Positions 12,333 to 26,031 are shown, numbered from the stretch's first letter. The stretch is DNA of 64,000 bases from Branchiostoma floridae (GCF_000003815.2 NC_049987.1:21882120-21946119); one strand, 5' to 3'. Notes: a model not told the origin generated them from the letters alone. Program-made: numbers and translations.

Positions 12333-13204
12333 GCATCGATTGCAGGTTAGTATGGAAGGAATCTAAAACAGTACTGCTTTTGGTTGCCAGGAGATTTACA
12401 TATACCTTCAGCATCAATCTTGGAAGGCTGATCAAACTAACGATGGTCTTTTTAAAATTCAATCCGTACTCTTCTTCAAATCCTTGATGACGGTGTCACC
12501 TACACATGTACATCATTGATGGCAAGTTGTACGTGCTTTTGGTCTGATTAGGTTGCCATGTAGATTTGTGTTGCTTTGAGGATCTACTTACTGATTGGCA
12601 GAACGTTGGACTTTTTAAAACCCGTGCCTCTTTCTCTTCCTTCCAACTCGTACTGAAAATATTGCACTGATTGTGTAAAGAACCACTGATTTCAAGAAGT
12701 ATGGGAAGAATTCCAAACAGTTTATGACTCTTTATTCTGATCAGGTGGCCATGCTTGCATGTATTGAGAGTAAAGCTCTGTGCATTGATTGAAAAACGTT
12801 GACGACTGCCCTTTTAAAATCCATCCCTGAGCCTGCTTCCTACCATTAACGCCAAACTCCTAAGTGTGCGTGACATCAATGCTCACAATCAATGACACGT
12901 CCAAGCAGGGACCCGTCATTGATTGTAAGGCTAATAATCCACGGCGCTCTATTTGGATGCCAACTCACGAACCTCGCTGCCAACGGAGCCAGAGGTCAAC
13001 TTGAGAACCGATCTCTTCTTGAGCCGTCCTGTCCTCTAACCAATCAGGTGCTGTGCATGCTGATCGCTGATCAACCTTGAGCAAGTTCAATGCCAATATA
13101 GCTCACAAATGATCCCCCCCCATGCTGATCAATGCAGCTCTTGAGATTCTTCAAGACTTGCTTCTGCTGTAGAGATCACCTGTCTTTTGCTGATGAATGT
13201 GTGG

Positions 13205-13445
13205 TGTTGAATGGCCAAGTGGACAGGCAAGAGAAACCGAGATCAAGAGATCACAGTTCGATCCCTAACATTCCTGGCTAGATGTTTCATTCCTAAAAAA
13301 GGCACTTGACACAACTTTCCTAACTCCAACCAGGTTAAAAATGGGTACCTGATCTGACTTTGGCTGGGGAAGTAAAAGGTGGTGGAAGTACTATTGGGTT
13401 CAGCTTGGCCTTCCAACACCATACTCTGGACACAGTGGACAATTC
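13205..13445 (+). mobile_element. tRNA-derived SINE, family C, copy 2
   Basis: B-box-like CAGTTCGATCCC (about 13255), then the family C body: ggcacttgacacaactttcc, taactccaaccaggt, gggtacctgatctgact, ttggctggggaagtaaaagg and ccttccaacaccatactctg with gacacagtgga. Confidence 0.75.
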
Positions 13446-14754
13446 CCTTTTGCCCCTATTACCCCAAAGAGGCTAAATTCAACAGTACCTTAAAAGAAAT
13501 ACCCTCAGACAGTCTTCTGTTCACTGTACTGCTGTGCTCCATGCTCATTATTCAACACCAAGGTGCTTCAATGTCATGACAAGTTGAATCAAAAAATCAT
13601 AACAGGAAACTAACCAACTTTGGATCATTTGTATACTACAGCTTTATCATTTATGCCATACTTTGTTCATGTCTCTTAAAACCATTGATCCTCCAGAAGA
13701 GACAATGATTTATGCTACCTCAAGTGCTTAAGAGTTGACCTCTCTTTTAAAGTGCCTGACCTCTACCCAAATCAGGCACTGAAAATACCGATCATTAGTC
13801 ACCCTGATCTGATGGTGGTTCAATGGCATCACAACCTGCTGTCGTCCGTCATGTCCTGCATGTAAAAATCATTACTAAAGTCAATTCTACTTTCCTATAC
13901 TCCAGCCTCTGGCAAGAGCAGCCTGACATCTTTGTTGTTCTTCAATTGGCTGATACATTCACACCAGGTAGGTATATTTTATGAAAAAGAATGACTGATG
14001 AAGCTAGTGCAAGCCAGACACATATTAGAAAATATGACCTTGATGTATTGACAGTTGAGCTGATTCATATATATCAAGTGTATTCACAAAGGTAATATTA
14101 GAAATTAATAGCAATTAAAACTATGGGGAATCTCTCTTAAGATGTCCCTTATCTGGAAACCGACAAATCTTTTTCCTCATGCTTTCTTACAAATTATCTA
14201 GGAACCAAAGAATTAAATCAGGAATCTGGAATGGATCTAATTGAAGAATCACAAATGTTTCTTGACGCATCTGGCATAATTTTGTTCCAGCTCAAACAGC
14301 CACACACACACAAATCTTCCGTCACTACACGCTTCCTCACACCCCCACAGAGCCACGTCATACAGTAATTGTCGGCACTGTTGATGGGAAAGTGTTTAAA
14401 ACCAGGCAGGAGTCACACATCACTGACAATCTGTGGCTCCTGTATTGACCAGTAGGTAAAGTATAGCATGGCTAAAGCTATAACTCACCCATCTTAACTC
14501 CCTACAAGTGAAAGGCCTGTCATCAATGCTATATATACACATTCTTCAGCACATGTTACAGTAATGAAAGCACATAAATACCAGTATCAAAACACTGACA
14601 CATCTCTTAAAACTTATGACAAGGTCTGCAGCATAAGCACATTAACTGCCTGCTGCCTTCGATACATGATTTAATCGCCAATAGGTCATAACGAGGGTGT
14701 TTTACAACAACAGCACAAGCAGTAAAAGTTTCAGCACCGCGGACAGCACCACCA

Positions 14755-15080
14755 TTAGCTCTGTCGGTGGTACTGAATGCCTGGTAGCCTGGGTATCATC
14801 CGGTTAGTAGTTCGCTCCGGTGTTTATCATACACTATATACAGATGCTTCTCGGTTTGACTTTTAATTATACACTATATAGCTCTGTCTGTGGTACTGAA
14901 TACTGGTAGCCTGGTACTATCCGGGTAGTAGTTCGCTCTGGCGTTTTTTATACACCATATACGGTCACTGCTCACTCCGACTTTTATTATACATTATATA
15001 CAGTTGCTTCTTGCTCCGACTTTTATTATACATTACGTATATACGGTCACTTCTCCCTCAGACTTTTATTATACACTATA
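14755..15080 (+). repeat. Compound tandem repeat (about 122-bp unit plus 45-65-bp subunits)
   Basis: Two copies of ctctgtcggtggtactgaat through gtagttcgctc (14760 and 14882) are followed by repeated cttctygctccgacttttat / tatacactatatacag subunits up to about 15080. Non-coding. The short open frame across 15004-15279 is incidental. Confidence 0.8.
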
Positions 15081-15641
15081 TACAGTCGATTCTGTGCTGT
15101 TCTGTCTGGGAACCCTGACATCTCTAACATCTGGATTCATCCAGATTTTGGACGAGGGCGCTGATTGGTTCCAACACATTAAGGAGCAGGTTCAAGTGCT
15201 CACTCCAACAGGCGTTCCAACATGTGAAACGCCCTTCTCCGCTTGTGGGAGGCCTGTTGTCATCAAACGAGTTCTCTAGAATACATTCCTTAATTTGCTC
15301 AGTACCTGACATCACCACCAAAAGGTTTGAATATGCAGTTCTCCAGATGGATAGCAGAAGCAAACTACTATCCTGATGGTACCCAGGCTAACTGAATTGA
15401 GGTTATGAAAAAAGTAAAGATGCCATTGCACGATACAGACGAAAGCAAGCTCTATGGACTGAAAACTTGAAATTACAACTAGATTTGAGTTTTTTTTTCC
15501 ATTTGTTTTCCATATCGTAATTGTAAATATTGTGGCGCCATGAATTTTATGTTTCTGTTCTATATTGCTTGACCCTCTGACCTCCATGAAAAGTAGCTAT
15601 TAGGCAAAATATGAGTTCCTCAAGGTTATATAAAGGTCACA

Positions 15642-15815
15642 ATGTAGAGTGGGTAGTCAACTGGTTAGCAACCCTTCCTCTGGAGAAAGAGGTTAGAAGT
15701 TCACTTCACATCCAATAACGCAGCTGTCATTCACCAAACATGGACACTACTGGAAAGGGTTGCAGTCTTAAGGACAGGATTTCAGGCTGTGGTCCACTAT
15801 TCATTGTGCTTGTAA
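15642..15815 (+). mobile_element. tRNA-derived SINE-like copy, family A relative
   Basis: A-box-like gtgggtagtcaactggttag (15649) and a degenerate B-box (gaagttcacttcaca, 15699), then tggaaagggttgcagtctta and a ggacagg body shared with the element at 5727. Strongly decayed. Confidence 0.5.
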
Positions 15816-15922
15816 AAAAGAGCTATGGGAATTAGCTACTATGTACTATGCACTTACACATTTGATGTCACACACTGGTGTGTATCAAAGTCTGACATGA
15901 ATACCAAGTAAGTCAATGTTTA

Positions 15923-16270
<348 letters not shown>

Positions 16271-16351
16271 TTAGGAAAGAAGTCGCTTGAAGAAATAGTG
16301 TTGTTTGGAATGTTTCAGTATTGGCTGACATTTATTCCAGGCTGGCTATCT

Positions 16352-16432
16352 GTATATGTATCAATATAGCCAGTATAACACACCAGCTTAGCAGGCGTGC
16401 CGCACGGCAGCAGCTGGTTACTAGTATATTTA
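16352..16432 (+). repeat. Dispersed repeat E, copy 1
   Basis: Contains atagccagtataac, acaccagcttagcaggcgtg and cacggcagcagctggtta. The same order occurs at about 23815-23900 and 38917-38998. Identity unknown; possibly a small SINE or a piece of a larger element. Confidence 0.6.
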
Positions 16433-17642
16433 CACGGAATGAATTGTCACACCTAACGTTTGCACATCAGACTGCAAATGTTGTTTGAAGCTATATAGTG
16501 AGAATGCAACTACTGTACTTGATGGCAACGAATCCCACTCAGTGAAAGCTTCAGGAAAGAACAAGTGCTTGAACACATCAATTCTTGGTTGAAAACTTTG
16601 GTACTTAAAGGCATGACTATTTTGGGCCTATCTCTACCTGAATCATTGATAAGTGTAGTGCTTTTGCGAACTTGTGGAGTTTGAGTTTGTCTCCCTATTT
16701 ACCTACAAATCGAAGCCATTCTTCCTGAGGTAGCTGACATGCATATATTCATAGGCGAAAGGGCATGAGAAACAAAAGTTGCCAGGAAGGGAATTGAGAA
16801 TATTCATCAAATTTGCAGACTGTCAACTCAGGGAAATGGTGATCATTTGTTGAGAGCAAACTGAATTGAAGGGCTGCAATTTGCAAAAGCAGCCTCAGAT
16901 TACTTTGAAAATTGCAACATCCAACTTGAGCTGCGTACCAATTAACTACCATATATATGCACATCCCAATTTTACACTTAAAAGTTGAAAATCAATCTTA
17001 TGAATTTGATGTCACACATGTACATTAGAAGTCTGACATGAATATCAAGTAAGGCAACATTATTATGCACCCTGAATGCAAGAAATTAATCATTTGCCAT
17101 AGGACTTCTTTGGTTGGACTTTCACACGGTGTTAACACAGTTTTCTTAACTTCAGAAAATTCATTGGAAACATAGTATTTTTTATTTCATGGAACTTTGG
17201 AAGTGGGAAAACCTGAAATGTTGATGGCACAACCTGCCTTTTGACTTAGGTTGCTGCCTGGGCAATCTGGCCATGACTTAAAAAAAGTATTTCAGGCACT
17301 AGTACTGGTGTTGGGCATTAGTAACAGATCAATATATTGGCAGAATGCCTGTGAAGTGTGAAGTGTCCTGTAAGCATGTTCAGGATCGCTGCTGCGTCTG
17401 TCATGTTACATCAAGATGGACACAACTCAGCCCATAACGGCCAGTGGGTCAGCGGAAAAACTACTTAATACTCATCAATAATGAACAGCTCCGTGTAGGG
17501 GGAGCATCAAGTTTCAACCACGGAATCAGGTTACGCACTTCAGAGGGTTCAAGGAAAGTAAGACTATAGAAAGCTCAAAGTACATGTACTGGCTACATGC
17601 TAGTATGTATAGTATTACATACTTTTGTTCAACAAAAATTAG

Positions 17643-17870
17643 TCTAGGGCACGGTATTGGAGAGCGGAGCCCATTCCTCTCTTTCCACCGCCCTTTACCT
17701 CCCCAACCAAAGTCAGGTACCCATTTCTACACTAAGTGGAAGGGGAAAAGCAGTGTCTTGTCCATGGACACAGCATCTAAATGTGGCTAGACTAGAATAC
17801 CAGGAATTGAACCCATGCTCTCTTGTTCTTGTGTCTGCTAGCATGCTAGTAGTGAGTCAACGCCACCAGT
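17643..17870 (-). mobile_element. tRNA-derived SINE, family C, copy 3
   Basis: Reverse-strand copy: on the minus strand the B-box-like GGGTTCAATTCC is followed by the family C body ending in gccctttacctcc.. and the terminal ccttccaatac/gtgccctaga block (seen on the plus strand as tctagggcacggtattgga). Confidence 0.75.
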
Positions 17871-18834
17871 GTACTTACTACAAAAAAAATGAATTTTTAG
17901 TCCTACCGGTACAAATAGTACAATACAGGCAATATAGTAAATAAAACTGAGATATTCCCCTTTACAACTGACCATGCCTTACAGCATTCTGTCCAAAAAT
18001 TTCAACGTCTTAATGAGAAATTATACAGATTCAGGTCAACTTGTCAGGAAGTTCCGAAGATCAGACAACAGATAAGAATTAAGACCCAAACCAACCTGCC
18101 ATTTGCATGTTAAAACCTATCTGATGACTCAGATATCCTTACACTGATATTACTTCAGGGCTTACCTCATAGCGAGGCAATTTCAGTCAACCGTCATGTG
18201 AATCTAGATGACTAATTTTGCAGTGACCTAAATTGGAGTTTGACATCACACTTGTAACTCAATATCACAGGTTCACTCTACCAAGACTCAACTAAATCTC
18301 TAGGAAAGCCCATATTCTTAAGCTTGTTTCCACTGGCCCAAAAAGTTGCTGACAAATGTTTACTCTTGCCAAGCAGTTTGGCCATTTAATGGGGCCAAAG
18401 TTCTTCCTTAGGCAGTTGGCCTACTGCAGGAAGTCATGTGCAAGGCTATATACAAATCAATTAATATGTTGATTTTTGGATTAAAAAAGGTAATGCTGAA
18501 GGGGAATATCAATATCAAAACACTTAAAAATCTGGGGAAAGTCCTACCTGGATACACACACAACTTTTAGGGTACAAATATAGTCAGAAGCAAGTTTTTC
18601 ACAAAGCTCTCTCTTTCCATGTTGTTCGCTGATGCTTAATTGAAATCTTTTGCTACGAAATGTCCAATGAAATAACTAGGTATGGCCTAACAGTGCTTAA
18701 ATATATAAATGGCCTCTACAAACCAACATCATTGAAAATATATCTGGTCTTGTCATTAATAAAGGCAACTGAGAACTACCTTAAGTTTACTTTCATCCCC
18801 ACCATTTCCCTCTGAAACCCCAGTTTGCCCTAAT

Positions 18835-19170
18835 GTGAATAGAATGTGCCGTCTCTGCAGTCGACTCAACTCAAACTGTCTCCACTGTCATCAAAAAGGC
18901 TTAGAACGCGGCAAGACGGACAGCCTACCAAACGCGCCGCACTCCGCATTACGGTCTGCAAACTGCGCAGAAGGTCATTATATACCAGGAGAAGGCTTTA
19001 GCCGCTCGCCAAACCATTCCGCAGCCGGCAGCGAGGCCGTTTGCGTGTCGGGGAGAAGATGGTGGAATCAGACAGTGGTAATTGCTGTGGGAGCGTTTTT
19101 CTATCTCACCAATCTTGATTGCGATGCTTGGGGCAGTTTTGGTGGCTTTGACACAAGCCTCGGTTATTGA
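18835..19170. promoter_or_regulatory. GC-rich island in AT-rich intron, possible conserved non-coding element
   Basis: A segment of clearly higher GC and CpG content (cgcggcaagacgg, gcgccgcactccgc, gccgctcgcc) than its surroundings. It ends in ggtggctttgacacaagcct and cggttattgattg. The forward frame is open for 111 codons, but it has no recognisable domain and codes across low-complexity text, so I do not call a gene. Could be an exon of an unannotated transcript or a regulatory island. Confidence 0.25.
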
Positions 19171-21659
19171 TTGTCGCTTACTAAAAAGTACCTGATGCAC
19201 AACTGAAGGGAGGCCTCTGCATGGCAATTTCTTAATTTTTGCAAGATCTGATCATGTTTTGTTTTCACTCTTTGGTTACCTGGTTGTGGACAGGATTAAT
19301 GAAAAACCTTGAATATCTAAATGTTGGCTTTGAGCAGAAATCACACACAGGACCAGGACAAACATTCAAAATCAGAAGTTCTGCTGCAGTACCAAGGAAA
19401 ACCACCAGGAGACCCATGATCTAAAAGTCTTAACACATCACATACCCATCATCACATTATCACAATCCATTCAGAGTTGCTAACAAAAATATCTGGAAAC
19501 ACAAGCACAAACAAACACACACTTCACAGATAAACTAACAACACTACAGTAACTGTAATTTTTCATGGAGTTACTAGAAACTATTAAGGGTAGGGGCCTA
19601 GCCACTGGTTTTGCCCTGTATCTTCTAAATGGCTGCCAATCCTTTATATTATAATGTCCCTCGTATCCTCTTGATCCAGATTTTGCAAAATTTGATGTCC
19701 TTTATCCCATAGTCTTTCCCACAAATGACCAAACTAGCAGTGAAACTACCATATTAACATCAGGCAAACCATTCAGATTCAAAGACCTGGAATACATTGT
19801 GCATGATTCTGCTCACCCAATGCAATACATTTTCCAAACACTACGTGGGAAAGGCAGTGCTATAACCACATTTACCTCCTGAGCCTCTATTCTTCATGGC
19901 AATTTCCAGGAGCTTCAAAAGACATTTCAGCCACTAGTATTCCATCAACCCTATTCCACCTACTCTACATTACACGAACTGTCGTTACAGGCTCATATCA
20001 GGTGATAAAAATTGAATCAGGCTTCATCATTTTTGCTACTTCAAAGAGTTCAAAGCATGTTGTCTTCTACTTGAAAGTTGAAGCATTATGAACCAGCCTT
20101 TTCTGTTGAAGAGACATGAATCTATTCAATGGACATCATGAACCTTTTCCCTGTTGCCTTATACCACAACCAATTACAAATTTGGACTCTGCAACTACTG
20201 CAGAATCTACTATTATTCTACCTTCTCAGATGACATGTATGAAGAAGACTATAGCTAGTACACATCATCATCATCATTTGTCATCCTCTATGAGGTGCAG
20301 CAAGTAAAGTTTGACTTCCAGTACAGTCTGTCATTCATCGCTGCGAGAAGTTCCAAACCGTCCAGTCCAGATTCCAACTCAATAACTGATCATAAGCTTC
20401 TAGTACACAAAAAGTCTCAAGAAAGCTACTTATTGGCAAAAGATTCCCAAAATCCATCTTCCTAGACTTCTAAGACTGTCTGAGAGACAACAAACTTTGG
20501 TGAAGATGCCTCCCACTTTAATAACTGTTCAAATGTTAGAATTCCAAGGACACAGGAAAGCTGGCCTCAGGGAGCAAAGCTAGTGGAAACATTTATAGCA
20601 TTACTACTGATGCCTGGAGTCCTGCAAGGAGTTACAACAGGGGATGGGAAGGCAGTTTAAAGGATTTGAGCGTCCAGGGGAAGCACTTTAGTTTTACACC
20701 TGGGATGAGCAAGGACACACTTTAAGTGTCCCTGGGGATGAGAAACAAATGCACGGGGCTCAGCGTGAGATAAGAATGATGAAGTGTAGCCGCAGGTATC
20801 ACTTGCTTTTACTGTACTTGCTGTTAGTTACTATCCAGAGCACCATCAGACACTGACAAGGGCATTGCTAAGCACGACTTGCCTTCAAACATGCAGTTCT
20901 GAGTAAAGATATCTTGAACATCAACATCTTCAATTAGTCATTCAAATATTAAGTCTACAAACAAAAATCGTAGCCTGAATGACATAATTAGATACAATTA
21001 AGATACAGATTTACACATTAGGTTTGTGTATTATTTGTGTATATACACAAACATGTACAACCCTGACATAACAGGTACCTAATTTACATAATAGAATCTA
21101 CTGTCTGATTATACAGTTTGATTGACTTTGAAGAAAAAAGTTCAGACGTCTCTTTGTTCTTGCTGGGGGCTGGAGAAGGCGTTTGGATTTGTGAGTGTAC
21201 GTATTGTGCGGTAGATAAATGCGAGCTTCTTGGCGAGACCATTGCCCAGATGTTCTTGACTTAAGCTTCTACTCCAAAGTTATTCTAAGTTTTGACCCAT
21301 GAAAACGACAGCTGGAGTCATTAGACCTTCAATGTCTGCACCTCTTATTGCAGTCATAATTGCACCATTTACTTTCATCAGCCATGGTTCATTCACTTCA
21401 ACTGATATTTATGAAGAGACGCTGTACCGTAATTTTCCAATTTCTGCATGTCAGGCTTTAAGCTTCTGTTCAGATGCAACCATCAATTTGCAAAAACAAC
21501 GATCGCTGTTGATAATCTCTCTTTACATTTTGTACATCTCATCATAAATTACACAATTTTAGAGAATCAACCCTTATTTGTCAAATTTCTAGAATTAAGG
21601 TACCTAAAGGTAGTCCAATAGCCTTCCTAAGGCTGTAAGGACATTGGATTTTCATTCAC

Positions 21660-21880
21660 TTTGTTGGGGCATGGTATTGGAAGGTGGATCCCAACTTTCT
21701 CTTCCCATCACCTTTTACAAAATACAAACCAAAGTTAGGTACTACCCATATTTGGGTAGAGTGAGGAAAGTCATGTAAATTACCTGTCACAAGGGCACAA
21801 GATCGGCACAAGATACCTGGATTGGTTCTGAACCTCTGGGTTCTGTACCTGTAGTTACTACACACAACCCCACAAATAGA
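21660..21880 (-). mobile_element. tRNA-derived SINE, family C, copy 4
   Basis: Reverse copy beginning (plus strand) ggggcatggtattggaaggt, through cccatcaccttttac and accaaagttaggta, to a degenerate B-box ggttctgaacctctggg. It has the same order as the copy at 17643. Confidence 0.7.
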
Positions 21881-22089
21881 TTAGTAGATTTATTCCACAA
21901 TTTTCATGAGTCAGTATGCTGAACGTGTACTTGTGAAAGTATGCCTCTTTCTACCACATAATTACATATATGCAAGCAATCATCCTTCACTTGTCAGTTC
22001 ATTTCATAATAATGACGATGCATGCCATCATTTGCAATGATTTGGATGTGTCAGATTTATGTAATTATATCCAGGTGCAAGTTATATTA

Positions 22090-23215
22090 TGCAAAATCAA
22101 ATATATGGTTGCTAAGTCCTCCTCCTTTCCATCTTTCATTTCAGTAATCACTATGATCCTTCTGCTTTTCACACTTTTGTTTCACAACCAATCACAATTC
22201 ATTATACCGTCTTTCAACTTGGGCTGCGACCGTACGTACTGCAAATGGGCAATTTCACAGAGTGATCAACAAATTTCATAATACATGTAAAAAAAACAAT
22301 CCTTTTATGCTCTGACTGTGTTTTGTTGTCATTTCAGTGACTGTCATACTCTTACATTTTACATGCATTTCCAATTGGGCTGTGACCGTACTGCAAACGG
22401 GAAATTTCATAGAGTGATCGACAAATTTCAAACATGTCAGAAAAAAACGAAACATTTTATGCTCTATGTTTTTTTGTTGTCGTTTCGGTGATTGTCATAC
22501 TTTTACATTTTACATGATATTGCAATCATGAAGTCAAGGGTATGAAATCCAGTTTAGGTTGCAATGAGATTGCAGTGCAATCACCACCTACTGGAATAAT
22601 AAGAATGAGAATATTCTGGTGACATTTGATAGTGAAATTCCAAGTGTCAAACTTGTGGCATTACTATATACAATCATGTACATGCATGTATGTCAGGTAC
22701 TTGCACTCACCAAAATCAAATGCAGGCTTGCTGAGCCCTCTTCCTTTCCATCAATCTTTGTACTTCAGTTACCACCATCACCTAACAGCTTTTACTGTGA
22801 TCATCATACAATCCATCAAAACCACCTACATGTGTAGTGGAATAACAATAATAATAATATTCCGGTGACATTTGATATAAAAAATTCCAGGTGTCAAACT
22901 TGTGGAAACTATGTATACGGGTTGCATTCAACAAAATCAAATGCAGGCTTGCTAAGCCCTCCTCCTTTCCATTTATTACACTACGTACAGTCATCACCAT
23001 CATCCTTACAAGCTTTTACTGTGATCATCACCAATCCTGAGGCAACTACTGTACATGTACACAAAATGTATACAGGTGCAAATTGTACTTGCACTCAGCA
23101 AGATCAAATGTAGAGTTGCTATAAGCCCTCTTCCATTTCTTATTACGGTCACACCAATCATCCTAATGTAAGTTACAGCTTTTATTGCGATCATCATAAC
23201 ATCCATCACAATTCA
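22090..23215 (+). repeat. Cluster of degenerate tandem repeats
   Basis: The block caaaatcaaatgcaggcttg followed by ctaagccctcctcctttcca recurs near 22096, 22713, 22934 and 23099, each followed by tcagt..ccatc and acagcttttactgygatcat. A second duplication, gggctgygaccgta followed by gggcaatttcayagagtgat and ttttatgctct, occurs at about 22221 and 22378. These explain several similar short open frames in the region. Confidence 0.75.
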
Positions 23216-23219
23216 TTAG

Positions 23220-23490
23220 TGGCATGCTGGCGACATTTCATGATGAAACGCCGTAAATTCAGCGCCATTTCCCTGACAGTATCGTCCCTGATTGCTCCTC
23301 ATTATCTTATATAGACAAATGAAGTGCCGAATCGTCCCGTCAATGATTAATTACTCCCACGTTTTAATCTTCGTTACTTCCCCAGGTCACCAACCTGCCC
23401 CATTACGCTACACTAAAGCAATTAGACCAGACATAAATACGAATTAATGAGGCCGAATTTCTGGATATGTCAGCCCAGATTGGAGGGAGG
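23220..23490. promoter_or_regulatory. Possible conserved non-coding element (homeodomain-site rich)
   Basis: Non-repetitive segment with clustered homeodomain and nuclear-receptor-like cores: caatgattaattactccc (about 23340), cccaggtcaccaac (about 23383), acgaattaatgagg (about 23441). No open frame of note. Inferred from motif density only. Confidence 0.25.
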
Positions 23491-23814
23491 TCAGGGGCTG
23501 GGTTCTAGCCCTGGAGATGGAAACAATTTTTGCTCATTCCATATCCTGTGAGGCAGAGGAAAATCGGCACGTTAAGCTATGGAACAAATGACATTTTGAC
23601 TTTGACTTTATTGACAATGAGACAAGTCATTACAAGGGTCTGCCCAGGCAGCTTTGGGCTGGTAGCGGCAGAACTCAAGAAAAGATCTCAAGAAATTCAG
23701 CACAGATGCCACAGATGTCCCTCAAAATGTAGGAAATAGCATTTCAGAGGGGTTTTGATTTGAAAACTTTCCAGGAAACTCCAAGCAAAGTCACGTAGAA
23801 GACTCTGGCACTCT

Positions 23815-23900
23815 GTATCTTTATAATTATAGCCGGTATAACTGCCATTCGGCGTAACACACCAGCTTCGCAGGCACGGGGCGCGGCAGCAGCACTCGAC
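23815..23900 (+). repeat. Dispersed repeat E, copy 2
   Basis: attatagccggtataactgc, then cattcggcgtaacacaccag and cttcgcaggcacg, with cggcagcagc. Matches the copies at 16352 and 38917. Confidence 0.65.
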
Positions 23901-23979
23901 AGGATTTCTGCTCAAAATCCAGCCAGGGGACGGAAAAAAAATTCAGGCTGGCAAGAACACTGGGTCAGGGAAGTCATCT

Positions 23980-24204
23980 GGGTTTTATATCCATTGATTT
24001 TCCACCTGCTGAACGTTCGTTAGGCCCACATCGCAACAGTCGGATTAAGTCAGTAATGGGGGTTATAGCCGAGGGGCTGCCGCGATGTAGAATCGCAGGT
24101 GGTGCTTCAAAATCTCCTGCAGCAATTACTGTGATCAGAATTGGTGTTTCTGTGTACCATAAATATTCAAATATACACTCTTTGGGTAATTGTTGAAGTT
24201 TAGC
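23980..24204. promoter_or_regulatory. Possible regulatory segment, moderately GC-rich
   Basis: A segment with cagtcggattaagtcagtaa and gccgaggggctgccgcgatg in an otherwise AT-rich intron. The phrase gcaattactgtgatyara recurs once more at about 24398. The reverse frame is open for 85 codons but shows no known domain. Weak. Confidence 0.15.
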
Positions 24205-25904
24205 AATACAAGCAATAATCTGAACAAGCATTTAGAAATTGCAAACCATTAGAAGCAGAAGCAGCAGTTTTCAGAAAATTGTGTACCAAATTGGTTTAAA
24301 GAATTCTGGGATTTATTTTTCGACTTTTTTTCCAAATTGCTAATGCAGTGGGAGCTCTTGTCTTATGTTACATTCCAATGTCAGGTGTTGCTATAGCAAT
24401 TACTGTGATTAAAGGAGAGTTTCTGTATACCAGATATGTTCATATGTGTCATGTGATTCACTCTTGTATCATTACTAGTTTATCTCCAATGAGATTTCTC
24501 CACCACTGCTATATAGACTTCACTAGTGTGCGCCAATGGTATGCAGATCATTAAGCAGGTCAATACAACATAGCTGGTCTCCACATTACTGTCAAACTTG
24601 CTAGCCTACTAAAACCCTCCACAGGAATTCTTGCTCCCATCAGGGACCTTATTACATTTCCCAAGAAAGTTATAATTATGTTAAACTTTATGGTCCTGAT
24701 GGTAGCTGAAATCCTTAATCAAAACACTGAAATCTTAGGGCGTGGCTTGAGATCACCATATACATGTACCTGGTAATTAAGGGAATAATAACCTCACAAG
24801 CTGCTCTCTATTTTGAATTCATTTTACAACTAGTTACCTCCAGAAGGAGGTCTCTGTGTGTTTGCAGCGATAACTCAAGATCCTCTGGATGGATTTGTTT
24901 GCATTTTGACATATTACTTATCAGCAGGTTATACTCATAGGGGTCCTCATTATTCACCACAATTTTGGGCATCATAACGGTATTTTCAGGTGATGCAAAA
25001 CTATATACCAACAGCCAAATGTTGAAGGTAGTGTGGTCCAAAAATCAAAACTGCTGATGGTTGCCTAATGTTCAAAATCTGTGCACATTCTGATCATTAT
25101 TTCACTGCATGGCCTCAGTTTCTAATTGTCAGGCACACTTAAGAGAACTGCATCTAAGATAAGAACAATTAAGACATAACGAGGCCTTAATTACCCAGAA
25201 GACTGGCTGGATTACGGCACAGGAGTCATAAAAATGCAAATTGCTTCCATTAGAGTTGTAACTGTGACCTAGCACTGGTCACACAGGACTTACTCGTAAA
25301 TGTCATTTTTCCTAATTTCCAGATTCAAGGGCACCTTGGAACTAAAGTAAGTCTTAATGCATTAATTACAGTAAAGGAATACAGCATCTTGTCACTTGAA
25401 AAGTTAACTACATATAAACTACTACATACCATAAAAACCTCAAGAATTTCCAAGAGATTGAAATATTTGATATCTTATCAAATTCAAACAATTATTTTCC
25501 CGCTGTTAAACAGCATAGCAAATACAAATTTGGAGTCCCAAAATTGCTTCACAGTGAAAATGCTGAACTGAAAAGCATTAAATTCCATTAATCGCAGACT
25601 ACTACTGAAAACCGATACTTGATATGATGAGAATTGAATCCCCCTCATATCCTTTGGAAGAGGCAAGTCAGGGCATGACCTTGCTGCTCCATGAGGTGCA
25701 CATTTAGGGGTCATTTCCTCCTTGCTCAATAAAACGATTGTCGCCCGACCACACCCTGTAACCACCTATGTGACACTTGAGGTGTATGATATGTAGTTAC
25801 ACATGTATGAATATAAAAATTCGAGGGCACCATTTCACCTTTAAGGCTCAAGGCTTGGTAAGAAAAAAGGCCTGTCCTTGGTGCTGACTTGACTCTATTT
25901 TTGC

Positions 25905-26031
25905 CTGCATTGCATTGTAGTCTCTTACTGCCATGGAAAAATGTTTGCGGTGGTTTTAAGTTTGCAGTGAAGCAGCCATCGCGAAAACCGCGAACATTCA
26001 ACCACTGCGAAAGTTTCTGCATTTACAGTAA
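25905..26031. mobile_element. Foldback element, TACTGTAAATGCA family, copy 2 (partial)
   Basis: cattgtagtctcttactgcc, ttgcggtggttttaagtttg, cgaaaaccgcgaacattc and tttctgcatttacagta match the right half of the copy at 49412. The left end is missing. Confidence 0.7.

Larger units (their letters stand above)
10780..12880 (+). repeat. Degenerate tandem array, unit about 180 bp, interrupted by two MITEs
   Basis: Units share the order caatcttggaa-gctgatcaaa-gatggtcttttta-aaatccattcctattctc-ttttc. Cores lie at about 10836, 11513, 11697, 11896, 12414, 12576 and 12772. After subtracting the MITEs at 11002-11309 and 11994-12332, the spacing is 160-200 bp throughout (10836 to 11513 is two units). The copies are strongly diverged, and short forward open frames within it (such as 11614-11913) are not convincing genes. 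Confidence 0.7.

Noticed and set aside
8221-12880. CRISPR-like array
   Set aside because: Units are hundreds of bases long, diverged and without unique spacers; the context is a eukaryotic intron.
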